Source: Arthrobacter sp. ov407
GTDB lineage: Bacteria > Actinomycetota > Actinomycetes > Actinomycetales > Micrococcaceae
Assembly (NCBI RefSeq): GCF_900102895.1
Contig: NZ_FNGD01000011.1
Location: 1-64,000, forward strand
Direction: 5' to 3'
DNA: 64,000 bases
A program made the position numbers and the translations under genes. Shown here one piece after another: positions 35,794 to 44,196 of this stretch (position 1 is its first letter; each line of letters starts with the position of its first letter). Below the pieces are notes generated by a model. It worked only from the letters and a program-made list of their open reading frames with translations, had not been told where the DNA came from and did no database searches.

Positions 35794-36678
35794 TTAGCGC
35801 GGGCCGCCCTGCCACAAGGCATCGAACGGGGCGCCCGAGGCCACCCGGTTCCGGATTCCCGCGGTCACAAAGGCCTTCGCCGTCCGGGCGGCCGCCAGCG
35901 GCGTCGCACCCTTGGCGAGCTCGGCCGTCACCGCCGCGGCCAGCGAGCACCCCGCGCCGGACACGGCCACTTCGCCCACCTTCGGGGCGGACAGGACTTC
36001 CAGGGTTTCGCCGTCGTAGTAGACGTCGACGGCGTCGGGCCCTTCCAGCCGCACGCCGCCCTTGGCGAGCACCGCGGCGCCGCTGAGCTCATGGATGCGG
36101 ACCGCGGCGGCCTTGAGGGACTCGACGTCGGTGATTTCCAGCCCGGAGAGCGACTCGGCCTCGAAATGGTTCGGCGTGACAAAGGTGGCCAGCGGCAGGA
36201 TGTGGGACTTGAGCGCCTGGTCGGTGTCCAGGGCGTGGCCCGGTTCCTGGCCCTTGCAGATCAGCACCGGATCCAGCACCACGTTGGCGAACTGCCCGCC
36301 GGCCAGCGCCGCGGCCACGGTCGAAATCGTCGCGGGGCTGCCCAGCATGCCGATCTTGACGGTCTCCAACACGGCCAGTGCGCCGGACGCGGCACCGTAG
36401 GCCGCCGTCGTCGCTTCCAGCTGATCCGCGATGACCTGCTGGTCCACCGGGACGAAGCGGTGGTTCCAGTTGTCCTTGGGGTCGAAGGACACGATGCAGG
36501 TCAGGTTCGCGATCCCGAAGACGCCAAGTTCCTGGAACGTCTTCAGGTCAGCCTGCGCGCCGGCGCCGCCGGTCGCTTCGGAGCCTGCGATGGTCAGCGC
36601 GACGGCGGGGGAGGAGGCGGCGTCGGGAGCGGTATCGGCAACTGCCAGGGCAGCGGAGTCGAATGCGGTAGAAGTCAT
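35794..36678 (-). CDS. thiD: hydroxymethylpyrimidine/phosphomethylpyrimidine kinase-like
   Basis: 294 aa from the ATG at 36678; the frame extends to 36780, but only the part from LTIAGSEATGGAGAQADLKTF onward is conserved. It is a ribokinase-fold enzyme that phosphorylates HMP and HMP-P (thiamine biosynthesis) or pyridoxine-type substrates. Seen: the N-terminal AGSEATGGAGAQAD (usual AGSDSSGGAG), NVVLDPVLICKG, FVTPNHFEAESLSG and the anion-hole SGAGCSLAAAV. ThiD and PdxK members cannot be told apart by eye, so a pyridoxal kinase role is possible. No thi genes are beside it. Confidence 0.8.
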   Translation of the reverse strand: MTSTAFDSAALAVADTAPDAASSPAVALTIAGSEATGGAGAQADLKTFQELGVFGIANLTCIVSFDPKDNWNHRFVPVDQQVIADQLEATTAAYGAASGALAVLETVKIGMLGSPATISTVAAALAGGQFANVVLDPVLICKGQEPGHALDTDQALKSHILPLATFVTPNHFEAESLSGLEITDVESLKAAAVRIHELSGAAVLAKGGVRLEGPDAVDVYYDGETLEVLSAPKVGEVAVSGAGCSLAAAVTAELAKGATPLAAARTAKAFVTAGIRNRVASGAPFDALWQGGPR

Positions 36679-36835
36679 GGTCCCATCCTGCCATCCCGCC
36701 AAAACCACCCGCATTGTGCTGATGAACAAGCATTCCGTGAACAGTATGAACAAAACCTTAGTGTTCCGGATCACGCGCACTAGGGTGGCGGACGGTGTTG
36801 CTTACCGGCGGCGCCGGATCCAGGAAGGTTCATTG

Positions 36836-38272
36836 ATGAGCACCCAACTGTCCGAAGCGGCCCAGACCCGGAAAGCCGTCGGCAACATCCTCAAAGGCTC
36901 GGCCGGCAACCTTGTCGAATGGTACGACCTCTACGTCTACACCGTCTTCGCGGCCTACTTCCAGGCGCACTTCTTCAACTCCACGGACGAGCTCCAAGCC
37001 GGTCTCGAGGCGATGGCCGTCTTCTCGACGTCGTTCCTGATGCGCCCGATCGGTGCCTGGTTCTTCGGCCGGTACGCCGACCGCAAGGGCCGCAAGGCCG
37101 CGCTGACGCTGAGTGTGACCATGATGTCCGCGGGCTCCTTCGCCATCGCCGTGCTGCCCACCCAGGACGTGATCGGCCTGTGGGCCCTGATCCTGCTGGT
37201 CCTGATCCGCGTGATCCAGGGCTTCTCCGTGGGCGGTGAGTACGGCACCAGCGCCACGTACATGTCCGAGGCAGCCACCTCCAAGCGCCGCGGCTTCTTC
37301 TCCAGCTTCCAGTACGTCACGCTGATCGGCGGACAGATGCTGGCCCTGCTGGTCCTCGTGGTCCTGCAGAACGCCATGCCCAAGGCCGACCTGACCGAGT
37401 GGGGCTGGCGCATCCCGTTCGCGATTGGCGGCGTGGCCGCCCTGGTGGTGCTGTGGCTGCGGCGCTCCATGGAGGAGACCGTCTCCGCCGAACAGATCGA
37501 GGCCGCAAAATCCCCGGCCGTGGCGGGCCAGGCGCAGCCCGGAACCATGAAGCTGCTGTTCACCAGCTACTGGAAGCCGCTCATGATCTGCATCGGCATC
37601 ACCCTTGGCGGCACGGTGGCGTTCTACACGTACACCAACTTCATCCTGAAGTTCATGAACGATACCTCCGGCATCGCCAAGACCGACACCTCCGTCATCA
37701 ACTTCTGGGCACTGTTCATCTTCATGCTCCTCCAGCCGGTCTACGGCATCATCTCGGACAAGGTGGGCCGCAAGCCGCTGCTGCTGTGGTTCGGCATCAC
37801 CGGCGTCCTGTTCACCTGGCCGCTCCTGTCCGCCCTCGCCGGTACCAAGGATCCGTTGACCGCGTTCCTGCTCATGATGGGCGGCCTGCTGATCGTGGGC
37901 GGCTACACCTCCATCAACGCCTTGGTGAAGGCCGAATTGTTCCCCGCGTCCATCCGCGCCCTCGGCGTCGGCCTGGGCTACGCGATCGCCAACTCGCTCT
38001 TCGGCGGCACCGTCCCGCTCATCGGTGCGGCACTGCAGAAGGCCGGCCAGGAAGAACTGTTCTTCACCTACGTCACCGTGGCGATCGGCATCTCCCTGCT
38101 GGTCTACATCTTCGCCCTGAAGAACAAGAAGTCCACGCACCTGGATCACGAACAGGGTCACGCCTGGGCGCCGGCTGCGGTACCGGTGGCGGGCAAGGAC
38201 GACGGCGCAGGCCAGGGCAAGGAAACGGGCAGGGACGAGGACAGCGACCTCATCGACGCCTCCCGTCGCTAG
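36836..38272 (+). CDS. MHS-family MFS transporter
   Basis: 478 aa from the ATG at 36836 with AGGAAGG upstream. It has twelve hydrophobic segments and classic metabolite:H+ symporter pieces: GNLVEWYDLYVYTVFAAYF, the MFS motif RYADRKGRKAAL, IQGFSVGGEYGTSATYM and SDKVGRKPLLLWFG. KgtP/ProP-type members import organic acids or betaines. The gene is divergent from the ThiD gene, and its long polar Asp/Gly-rich tail is not part of the fold. Substrate unknown. Confidence 0.9.
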   Translation: MSTQLSEAAQTRKAVGNILKGSAGNLVEWYDLYVYTVFAAYFQAHFFNSTDELQAGLEAMAVFSTSFLMRPIGAWFFGRYADRKGRKAALTLSVTMMSAGSFAIAVLPTQDVIGLWALILLVLIRVIQGFSVGGEYGTSATYMSEAATSKRRGFFSSFQYVTLIGGQMLALLVLVVLQNAMPKADLTEWGWRIPFAIGGVAALVVLWLRRSMEETVSAEQIEAAKSPAVAGQAQPGTMKLLFTSYWKPLMICIGITLGGTVAFYTYTNFILKFMNDTSGIAKTDTSVINFWALFIFMLLQPVYGIISDKVGRKPLLLWFGITGVLFTWPLLSALAGTKDPLTAFLLMMGGLLIVGGYTSINALVKAELFPASIRALGVGLGYAIANSLFGGTVPLIGAALQKAGQEELFFTYVTVAIGISLLVYIFALKNKKSTHLDHEQGHAWAPAAVPVAGKDDGAGQGKETGRDEDSDLIDASRR

Positions 38273-38603
38273 CGCAGGCCGCCGCGCCGTCCGCTGGAGT
38301 AGGCGCCGCGTCGTCCCGCCGCTGGGGCCGGCGCCCGCCGTCTTCGAAATCGCCGGAAGCGCGGCGGCTCGCCGTATATTTCCGGCGACCACGAGCGTTT
38401 CCGGCGAACTCGCGGCTACGGGCCTGGCCCAGACCGCCGTGTGCCCAGACTCCCGGGACCAGACCCCTGCCCGCATGGCCGGGTGCGAGAATGGAGGCGG
38501 TTCCGGCGGCTCGCGTCACCAGGGCCGTCCAGTGCTAATACAGCCGGCAGCCAAGCGTGTTCCCTTGCGGGCACGGGCCGCCGAGCGAACCACTACGAAT
38601 GGA
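38273..38603. other. 331-base intergenic stretch with one 70-bp repeat
   Basis: Between the MHS transporter and the VUT protein, both on the plus strand. It contains the 70-bp repeat at 38346-38415 and presumably the promoter of the VUT gene. I see no other gene or hairpin. Confidence 0.4.
38346..38415. repeat. 70-bp nested-palindrome repeat, copy 3
   Basis: It begins 74 bases after the MHS transporter stop. First arm TCGCCGGAA, centre TCGCCGTATATTTCCGGCGA, last arm TTTCCGGCGA. Confidence 0.75.
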
Positions 38604-39305
38604 ATGCCCATGACTTCCGCCAAGACTTTCCCGGCGTCAGCGCCGCCGAGTTTCGCCTCGATTGGTTCCCCGTATTTCGGCATCATGCTCGCCGTCATGG
38701 CCGTGGTGTTGATCCTGTCCAACATCGGGGCGTCCAAGGGCGTGGCGATCGGCCCCGTCATCACGGACGGCGGCTTCTTCCTCTTCCCGCTGGCCTACAT
38801 CCTGGGCGACGTCATCAGCGAGGTCTACGGCTTCAAGGTGGCGCGCAAGGCCATCGTCACCAGCTTTGCCCTGTCCATCTTCGCGTCCCTTTGCTACTGG
38901 ATCATCATCGCTCTCCCGGGGTTCGGCGACGAGTACGGCGCCTCCAAGCAGGCAGCCCTGGAAGGCGCCCTGGGGCCGGTCCCGCAGATTGTGCTGGCAT
39001 CGCTGTTGGCCTTCCTCGCCGGCCAGACCATCAACTCCTGGATCCTCGTGAAGATGAAGGCGCGGACCGGGGAAAGGTCCCTGTGGGCACGCATCATGGG
39101 CTCCTCCGTGGCAGGCGAATTCGTGGACACTCTGATCTTCTGCAGCATCGCCGCGTCCGTGATCGGAATTACCGACGTCGGGATGTTCGTGAACTACGTC
39201 CTCGTGGGCTTCCTCTACAAGACTCTCGTGGAGTTCGCCTTCGTGCCGCTGACCTCGCTCGCCATCGGCTGGGTCAAGAAGCGCGAACCGAGCTACGGGG
39301 CCTAG
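38604..39305 (+). CDS. VUT/YhhQ-family queuosine precursor transporter
   Basis: 233 aa. The ATG at 38604 and another at 38610 are both possible. It has six to seven hydrophobic segments with the VUT_1 signature: VVLILSNIGASKGVAIGPVITDGGFFLFPLAYILGDVISEVYGFK, then ARKAIVTSF, FLAGQTINSWILVKMK and GSSVAGEFVDTLIFCSIA. The N-x-x-x-xK and GDVISEVYG blocks are diagnostic. E. coli YhhQ imports preQ0/preQ1, precursors of the tRNA base queuine. tRNA-guanine transglycosylase, which inserts such bases, is encoded 4.9 kb downstream, which supports this role. Confidence 0.88.
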   Translation: MPMTSAKTFPASAPPSFASIGSPYFGIMLAVMAVVLILSNIGASKGVAIGPVITDGGFFLFPLAYILGDVISEVYGFKVARKAIVTSFALSIFASLCYWIIIALPGFGDEYGASKQAALEGALGPVPQIVLASLLAFLAGQTINSWILVKMKARTGERSLWARIMGSSVAGEFVDTLIFCSIAASVIGITDVGMFVNYVLVGFLYKTLVEFAFVPLTSLAIGWVKKREPSYGA

Positions 39306-39405
39306 GACCCCCGTCCTCGGCCGCCGCCACCCGAGGAACCCGAGGGACAGGGCGGGTTCGGCCGCCGCCACCCGAGGGACAGGACGGGTTCGGCCGCCCC
39401 CACCC

Positions 39406-39474
39406 AAGTCGCCGGAAACCGGCGGGGTGGCCGTAAGTTTCCGGCGTCGCCGCGGGCTTCCGGCGAATTCGACG
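39406..39474. repeat. 70-bp nested-palindrome repeat, copy 4
   Basis: Lies between the convergent VUT gene and the AbiEi-like gene, ending 2 bases before the latter's stop. First arm TCGCCGGAA, centre GGCCGTAAGTTTCCGGCG, end TTCCGGCGAATTCGACG. It is 69 bases long by the same alignment. The gap also holds a short direct repeat of the CGGCCGCCGCCACCCGAGG type just upstream. Confidence 0.75.
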
Positions 39475-39475
39475 C

Positions 39476-40414
39476 TCATGGATGCGGGCGGCCGGCCAGC
39501 GCACGAAGCAGGCGGCTCTTGAATTCCTGCTCTCGGAAGAGGTCCTTCCACTCAACGCGGACGAAGCGCCAGCCCTCTTCAGTCAGGGCCTTCTCGCGGC
39601 GCCGTTCCTCGAAGAGCACCTCGGCCGTGGGACTGTAGTCGAAGTACTTGATTTTGCCGTCGAACTCGAGGGCTACCTTCTCCTCCTTCCACGCAAAGTC
39701 CAGGCGATGACGCCCCTCGCGGCTTGACACTGCAAGCTGTGGCTCTGGAGGCCTGATCCGCAGCCGCAGGATCAGCTCGCGGGTCAGGGTCTCGCCGGGA
39801 GATTCGGACCGCGGATCGGCCGAGGCCAGGACGCGGCGGAATGTCCGGATCCCCCGCCGGCCGTCCAGGTCATCAGCCATGGCCTGCAGGGCGGCCGGGT
39901 CCGCGCCCAGGCGAAGCGCGTGGTCAGTGAGGATCAACGCCTGCCTGTAGGGCAGCAGCATGGCGCAGTCGGCCGTGGTGCGCTCCAGGGAAGTCGTCCG
40001 GAGGCCGTTAACCACGGCGACGTCGTGTTCGGCGAAGGGACGCGTGTGGCAGCGGACGTCCCTGCCGTGGCGCTCGTTCGAGGGGCGCACTTTCTGGAGG
40101 ACATGGATGGCGTCGTCCACGTCCCACAGGTAGAGGCGGCGGAGGCGCGCCGCGGAAGTGTGGCTGTAGAGGAAGGTGCCTGTCGACGTCGTGCGCGTTC
40201 CGTGGGCATGGGCGTAGATGATCTGCCTGCTCCGGACGGCGGGGGACTGGGCCCGCCAAAGGCTGGCGCGGATGTAGCAGCCGTGCCGAAGCCGGACGAG
40301 GGTGCCCGAATTCAGCAGCGAGCGGATGGCGCGCGAGCTGTAGCCGAGGTCCAGGAGTTGTTCGGTGCGCCATAGGCTGCCCGTCGGCGGCAGCTCCAAG
40401 GGGTTCTGCGTCAT
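39476..40414 (-). CDS. AbiEi-like N-terminal domain with DUF559-type nuclease fold
   Basis: 312 aa. The N-terminal half has LDLGYSSRAIRSLLNSGTLVRLRHGCYIRASLW, a small winged-helix pattern seen in AbiEi-type antitoxin proteins. The C-terminal half, HRLDFAWKEEKVALEFDGKIKYF then RREKALTEEGWRFVRVEWKDL, matches DUF559/Vsr-like PD-(D/E)xK folds with candidate catalytic D, E and K (LDFAW and LEFDGK). The combination is common in actinobacterial solo genes without a partner toxin. Here no AbiEii neighbour is seen. Function unknown; a defence or DNA-repair role is only suggested by the fold. Confidence 0.75.
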   Translation of the reverse strand: MTQNPLELPPTGSLWRTEQLLDLGYSSRAIRSLLNSGTLVRLRHGCYIRASLWRAQSPAVRSRQIIYAHAHGTRTTSTGTFLYSHTSAARLRRLYLWDVDDAIHVLQKVRPSNERHGRDVRCHTRPFAEHDVAVVNGLRTTSLERTTADCAMLLPYRQALILTDHALRLGADPAALQAMADDLDGRRGIRTFRRVLASADPRSESPGETLTRELILRLRIRPPEPQLAVSSREGRHRLDFAWKEEKVALEFDGKIKYFDYSPTAEVLFEERRREKALTEEGWRFVRVEWKDLFREQEFKSRLLRALAGRPHP

Positions 40415-40527
40415 GCAACCAGCTTGAACTGCCCAGGGAGCGGGCGGCAGACCGCGCCGTTGCTATGTGGAAAACGCGAGGCCGCACCGCGGATCTTTTG
40501 CGACGGCTCTTCTTGGGACGGAGCGCC

Positions 40528-40597
40528 CATTTCGCCGGAACGCGGTGGAGTCGCCGGAAATTTACGGCGAGTTCGGTGGCTTCCCGCGAATTCGACG
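40528..40597. repeat. 70-bp nested-palindrome repeat, copy 5
   Basis: Lies between the AbiEi-like gene and the LacI gene, 85 bases after the LacI stop (minus strand). First arm TTCGCCGGAA, centre TCGCCGGAAATTTACGGCGA, end TTCCCGCGAATTCGACG. Next to it is a G-rich run (40598-40675), and nothing else in this 267-base gap is recognised. Confidence 0.72.
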
Positions 40598-40681
40598 GCG
40601 GGAGGGCGGGAGGGCGGCGGGGGCGGGCGAAACGGAGGGCGGGGAGGGTCGGCGGGGCGGCAGGGAGTGCGGCGGGCTGTC

Positions 40682-41695
40682 TCAGCCGGGAACGCGGGCG
40701 GTGGTGCCGCGGACGACGAGGGCGGGCTCGATCAGCTTGCGCTGGGGTTCGAGGGTTGGGTCCTGGATCCGTGCCAGCAGGGTGTTTGCGACATCGGACC
40801 CGACAACGTCGCTGCGGTTGTCCACGGAGGTCAGGTCCAGGTACCGCGACTTGGCCAGCTGGGAGTTGTCGTAGCCGATCACCGAGAGCTCGGCCGGAAC
40901 GGACAGGCCGCGGGTCTTGGCTGCGGCCAGGGCACCCAGGGCCATGGCGTCGTTGGCCGCGAACAGGGCGGTCGTGTCGGGGTGGTGGTCCAGCAGCCAG
41001 CAGGCGGCGGCGTAGCCATTCTCCTCTGAGGTCCCCTGGGATTCTCCGGCGATCCGGACCTCGACGCCGGCCTCCAGGATGCCGCTGCGGAAACCGTCCC
41101 GCCGGTGGGCAGCGGCGCCGCCGGAACCCGAAAGATGTCCGATCCGCGTGTGGCCGAACCCCAGCAGGTGCTCCGCCGCCATGCGGCCGCCGCCGTCGTC
41201 GTCGTTCGTAATGAGGTCGGCGCCGGCGGGAACGCCGTTTCGCCACCCGGCGACGACGGCGGGAACCCAGGTCCCGGCCATCATGGACTCGCTTGGCTCG
41301 GCGGCGATGACGAGGCCCTCCACGTGCATGGACAGCAGTCCGTCCGTGGCCTCGGTGATGCGGTTCTCGCCCGGGCGGGAATCCGCGAGGGTGACCTGGT
41401 AGCCGTGGGGAGACAGCGCCGATTCCATGCCGCGCAGGAGGTCCACGAACCAGAGATTCCGGAAGTCGTCAATGACCAGCCCGATGCTTTTCGTCTGGCT
41501 GCTGGCGAGCGTGGTCGCCGCCCGGCTGGGCCGGTAACCCAGCTCCGACATGGCCGCCCGGACAGCCTCCCGCCGCTTCTCGCTGACCTTCGACGGGTTT
41601 TGAAGCACGAGCGACACCAGCGACGGGGAGACGCCGGCGCTCTTGGCGACGTCGTAGATCGTCGGGCGGCGGGTTCGAGGGGTATTCAACGACAT
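40682..41695 (-). CDS. LacI-family transcriptional regulator
   Basis: 337 aa. The N-terminal HTH reads TIYDVAKSAGVSPSLVSLVLQNPSKVSEKRREAV...LGYRPSRAATTLAS, which is the LacI DNA-binding and hinge-helix region. The periplasmic-binding-like core follows, with IGLVIDDFRNLWFVDLLRGMESA, LLGFGHTRIGHLSG and ALFAANDAMALGALAAA. It is divergent from the dehydrogenase/isomerase pair at 41850, with a LacI-type palindrome in between, so it most likely represses that operon and itself until a sugar binds. Confidence 0.93.
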   Translation of the reverse strand: MSLNTPRTRRPTIYDVAKSAGVSPSLVSLVLQNPSKVSEKRREAVRAAMSELGYRPSRAATTLASSQTKSIGLVIDDFRNLWFVDLLRGMESALSPHGYQVTLADSRPGENRITEATDGLLSMHVEGLVIAAEPSESMMAGTWVPAVVAGWRNGVPAGADLITNDDDGGGRMAAEHLLGFGHTRIGHLSGSGGAAAHRRDGFRSGILEAGVEVRIAGESQGTSEENGYAAACWLLDHHPDTTALFAANDAMALGALAAAKTRGLSVPAELSVIGYDNSQLAKSRYLDLTSVDNRSDVVGSDVANTLLARIQDPTLEPQRKLIEPALVVRGTTARVPG

Positions 41696-41786
41696 CTGCA
41701 GAGCCTTTCACGTCTCATCCGAGGATAGCCGGTCAACCATTGACAGGACATATGCACATAGCTACGCTTTTGTTCAGCGCCAGTTT

Positions 41787-41800
41787 TTGTAGCGCTCCAA
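41787..41800. promoter_or_regulatory. LacI-type operator candidate
   Basis: TTGTAGCGCTCCAA is a 14-base palindrome with one mismatch (T against C at the fourth position), centred on CG as in LacI/GalR operators such as TGGGAGCGCTCCCA. It is 50 bases before the dehydrogenase start in the divergent gap. Confidence 0.6.
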
Positions 41801-41849
41801 TTTTCTAGCGTCGGGCCGTCGGCCTGGCCGAATTTCAAAGGAGAAATCG

Positions 41850-43028
41850 ATGGCTGACAGTTTGGGAGTTGCCGTAATCGGCGCCGGAATGGCAGGGAAG
41901 GCGCACGCAGCCGCTTACCGGACGGCCTCTGCGCTGTACAGCCCGGTTCTTCCTCCGATCCGGCTGGTCTCCATCGGCGATGTGAACGCCGAGTTCGGTT
42001 CCCTGGCCGCGAAGCGCTTTGGCTACGAACGCAATGACACGTCGTGGCAGGCGATCGCCGAGGCCGACGACATCGACGTCGTGAGCGTCGTGATCGCGAA
42101 CTCCCTGCACCGCGAAGTCGTCGAAGGCCTGCTGGCCGCCGGGAAGCACGTGCTGTGCGAGAAGCCGCTGAGCGACTCAATCGAGGACGCCCGCGCCATG
42201 GCCGAGGCGGCCCGCAACGCCAGCTCGATCGCCCGCATCGGCTTCACCTTCCGCCGCACGCCGGGCATCGCCTACATCCGCGACCTCATCCGTACCGGCG
42301 TCCTGGGCAACGTGCTGCACTTCAGCGGCCGCTACTGGACCGACTACGGGTTCAGCCCGTCGGCGCCGATGAGCTGGCGCTACAAGGGCGGCCCGGGTTC
42401 CGGCGCGCTGGCCGACGTCGGCAGCCACCTGACGTACGTCGCCGAGTTCCTCTGCGGCGACATCAAGTCCATCAGCGGCGGGCGCCTCAGCACCGTGATC
42501 GACAAGCGCCCGCTGCCGCTCGGCGCCGTCATGGGCCACGACCACGCCGCGGTCAGCGACACCTTCGAGCCGGTCGACAATGACGACTACGCGGTGTTCT
42601 CCGCCGAATTCGAGAACGGCGCGGGCGGCTTCGAGGTCTCGCGGGTCGCGGCCGGGCACGCCAACAGCCTCATCTTCGAGGTCTTTTGCGAGAACGGTGC
42701 CGCCCGGTTCGACCAGCGCCGCCCCGCGGAGATCGAGCTGTTCCTCAACGACGGCCCGGCCAACGAGAACGGCTACCGCCAGGTCATCCTCGGCCCGGGA
42801 CACCCCTACATCGCCGGCGGCCTGGCCATGGACGCGCCCAGCGTCGGATTCGGCCAGAACGACGCCTTCGCCTACCAGTCGCGGGCCTTCCTCGAGGAAG
42901 TCGCCGGCCTCGGCGAGGCGGACTCCCTGCCCCGCTGCGCCACGTTCGACGAGGGCGTGCGCAACATGGAACTGCTCGGCGCGGTCACCGAATCCGCCCT
43001 CAACAACGGAAAGAAAATCACGCTATGA
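41850..43028 (+). CDS. Gfo/Idh/MocA oxidoreductase, sugar dehydrogenase
   Basis: 392 aa with AAAGGAG upstream. Rossmann loop GVAVIGAGMAGKAHAAAYRTA, EKP motif LCEKPLSDSIEDARAMAEAA, then FTFRRTPGIAYIRDLI, GRYWTDYGFSPSAPMSWRYKGGPGSGALADVGSHL and the C-terminal sheet. It resembles the levoglucosan-dehydrogenase-like gene at 21177 in the FxxRRxPxxA, SPxSWR and GSGALxDxxxH blocks but is clearly distinct. It is coupled to a TIM-barrel isomerase by a 4-base ATGA overlap and controlled by a LacI repressor, so together they may convert one sugar. Confidence 0.9.
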   Translation: MADSLGVAVIGAGMAGKAHAAAYRTASALYSPVLPPIRLVSIGDVNAEFGSLAAKRFGYERNDTSWQAIAEADDIDVVSVVIANSLHREVVEGLLAAGKHVLCEKPLSDSIEDARAMAEAARNASSIARIGFTFRRTPGIAYIRDLIRTGVLGNVLHFSGRYWTDYGFSPSAPMSWRYKGGPGSGALADVGSHLTYVAEFLCGDIKSISGGRLSTVIDKRPLPLGAVMGHDHAAVSDTFEPVDNDDYAVFSAEFENGAGGFEVSRVAAGHANSLIFEVFCENGAARFDQRRPAEIELFLNDGPANENGYRQVILGPGHPYIAGGLAMDAPSVGFGQNDAFAYQSRAFLEEVAGLGEADSLPRCATFDEGVRNMELLGAVTESALNNGKKITL

Positions 43029-44044
43029 AACTCGGCGTCTACAACGCAATCCTGCACGACCGGCCCCTTCCCGAGGCGCTCAAGGTCATCGCCGGCCTGG
43101 GCCTGACCGGCATTGAAATCAACACGGGTGGATTCCTGCCGGCCGTCCACGTCCCCAGCATGGACCAGATCCTGGAGAGCGACGCGGCCCGCGACGACTA
43201 CCTCGCGATTTTCGAGGGGACCGGTGTCTCGATCGCGGGCCTGAACTGCAACGGCAATCCGCTGCACCCCAAGCGTGAAATCGGCGAGAAGCATGCCGAG
43301 GACATCCGCCGCTCCATCCGGCTGGCGCAGCGGCTGGGACAGGACCGCGTGGTCACCATGTCCGGCCTGCCCGGCGGCGAACCCGGGGCCACCACGGTCA
43401 ACTGGGTCGTCAACGCCTGGAACTCGGCCGCCCTGGACGTGCTCGACTACCAGTGGGGCATCGCGGCCGACTTCTGGCAGGAAACCGACCGCCTCGCAGC
43501 CGATCACGGCGTGAAGGTTGCCCTCGAGCTGCACCCGCAGAACATCGTGTTCAATACCGCCGATGTCCACAAGCTCATCGAGCTCACCGGCGCCACGCAT
43601 GTGGGCGTCGAGCTGGACGCCTCGCACCTGTTCTGGCAGCAGATGGATCCGGTGGCCGTGGTCCGCGAACTTGGCCCGCTGGTCTTCCAGGCGGCCGCGA
43701 AGGACGTCCGCGTGAACACGGGGAACGCCGCGCTCTACGGTGTCCTCGACAACAGCTTCCGCCGGCTCTCCCCGGAGGAAAACCGCACCAACCTCGGCGG
43801 CGACGAGTGGGCCAATGAGTGGCCCAAGGACTCCGCCTGGGACTTCGTGGCGCTGGGGCGCGGCCACGACACCGCCTACTGGACCGAGTTCCTGCGGGCG
43901 CTCTACGAGGTGGACCCCAACATGCTGGTCAACATCGAACACGAGGACGTCTCCCTGGGCCGGATCGAGGGCCTCCAGGTGGCGGCCAAGGTGCTGCGGG
44001 ACGCCGACGCGGCGCTCACGGCGTCGCTGCACCCGACCGCCTGA
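43025..44044 (+). CDS. sugar isomerase/epimerase-family TIM barrel
   Basis: 339 aa; the ATG overlaps the dehydrogenase stop. Xylose isomerase-like features: KLGVYNAILHDRPLPEALKVIAGLGLTGIEI, GLNCNGNPLHP (NGN-H), VALELHPQNIVFNTADV (Glu and His), VGVELDASHLFWQQMDPVAVV (Asp, His), VFQAAAKDV and NIEHEDVSLGRIEG (terminal Glu). The N-G-N-P-L-H-P and AKD patterns are the same sub-type that commonly accompanies Gfo/Idh/MocA enzymes. The product of the dehydrogenase is its probable substrate. Confidence 0.85.
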   Translation: MKLGVYNAILHDRPLPEALKVIAGLGLTGIEINTGGFLPAVHVPSMDQILESDAARDDYLAIFEGTGVSIAGLNCNGNPLHPKREIGEKHAEDIRRSIRLAQRLGQDRVVTMSGLPGGEPGATTVNWVVNAWNSAALDVLDYQWGIAADFWQETDRLAADHGVKVALELHPQNIVFNTADVHKLIELTGATHVGVELDASHLFWQQMDPVAVVRELGPLVFQAAAKDVRVNTGNAALYGVLDNSFRRLSPEENRTNLGGDEWANEWPKDSAWDFVALGRGHDTAYWTEFLRALYEVDPNMLVNIEHEDVSLGRIEGLQVAAKVLRDADAALTASLHPTA

Positions 44045-44076
44045 CGGCCTGACGGACTGGCGGCACGGCAATCCAC

Positions 44077-44146
44077 GAGGTCGCCGGAACGCTGCGGGGT
44101 CGCCGGAAACTTCCGGCGATCTGGCACGGTTCCGGCGACCTCGACG
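44077..44146. repeat. 70-bp nested-palindrome repeat, copy 6
   Basis: Begins 32 bases after the isomerase stop and lies between this gene and the convergent tgt (ends 44197). First arm TCGCCGGAA, centre TCGCCGGAAACTTCCGGCGA, end TTCCGGCGACCTCGACG. Confidence 0.75.
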
Positions 44147-44196
44147 GCGGGAATCCCCACGCCGGGCGCGCCGAGCCGCCGACGCCGGGCCGCCCC

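Noticed and set aside
36830-38476. 548-aa minus-strand frame over the MHS transporter
   Set aside because: Antisense; composition is that of reversed membrane protein codons.
39361-39476. Apparent tandem repeat CGGCCGCCGCCACCCGAGG near copy 4
   Set aside because: Two partial copies only, within a GC-rich gap; not enough to call a separate repeat family.
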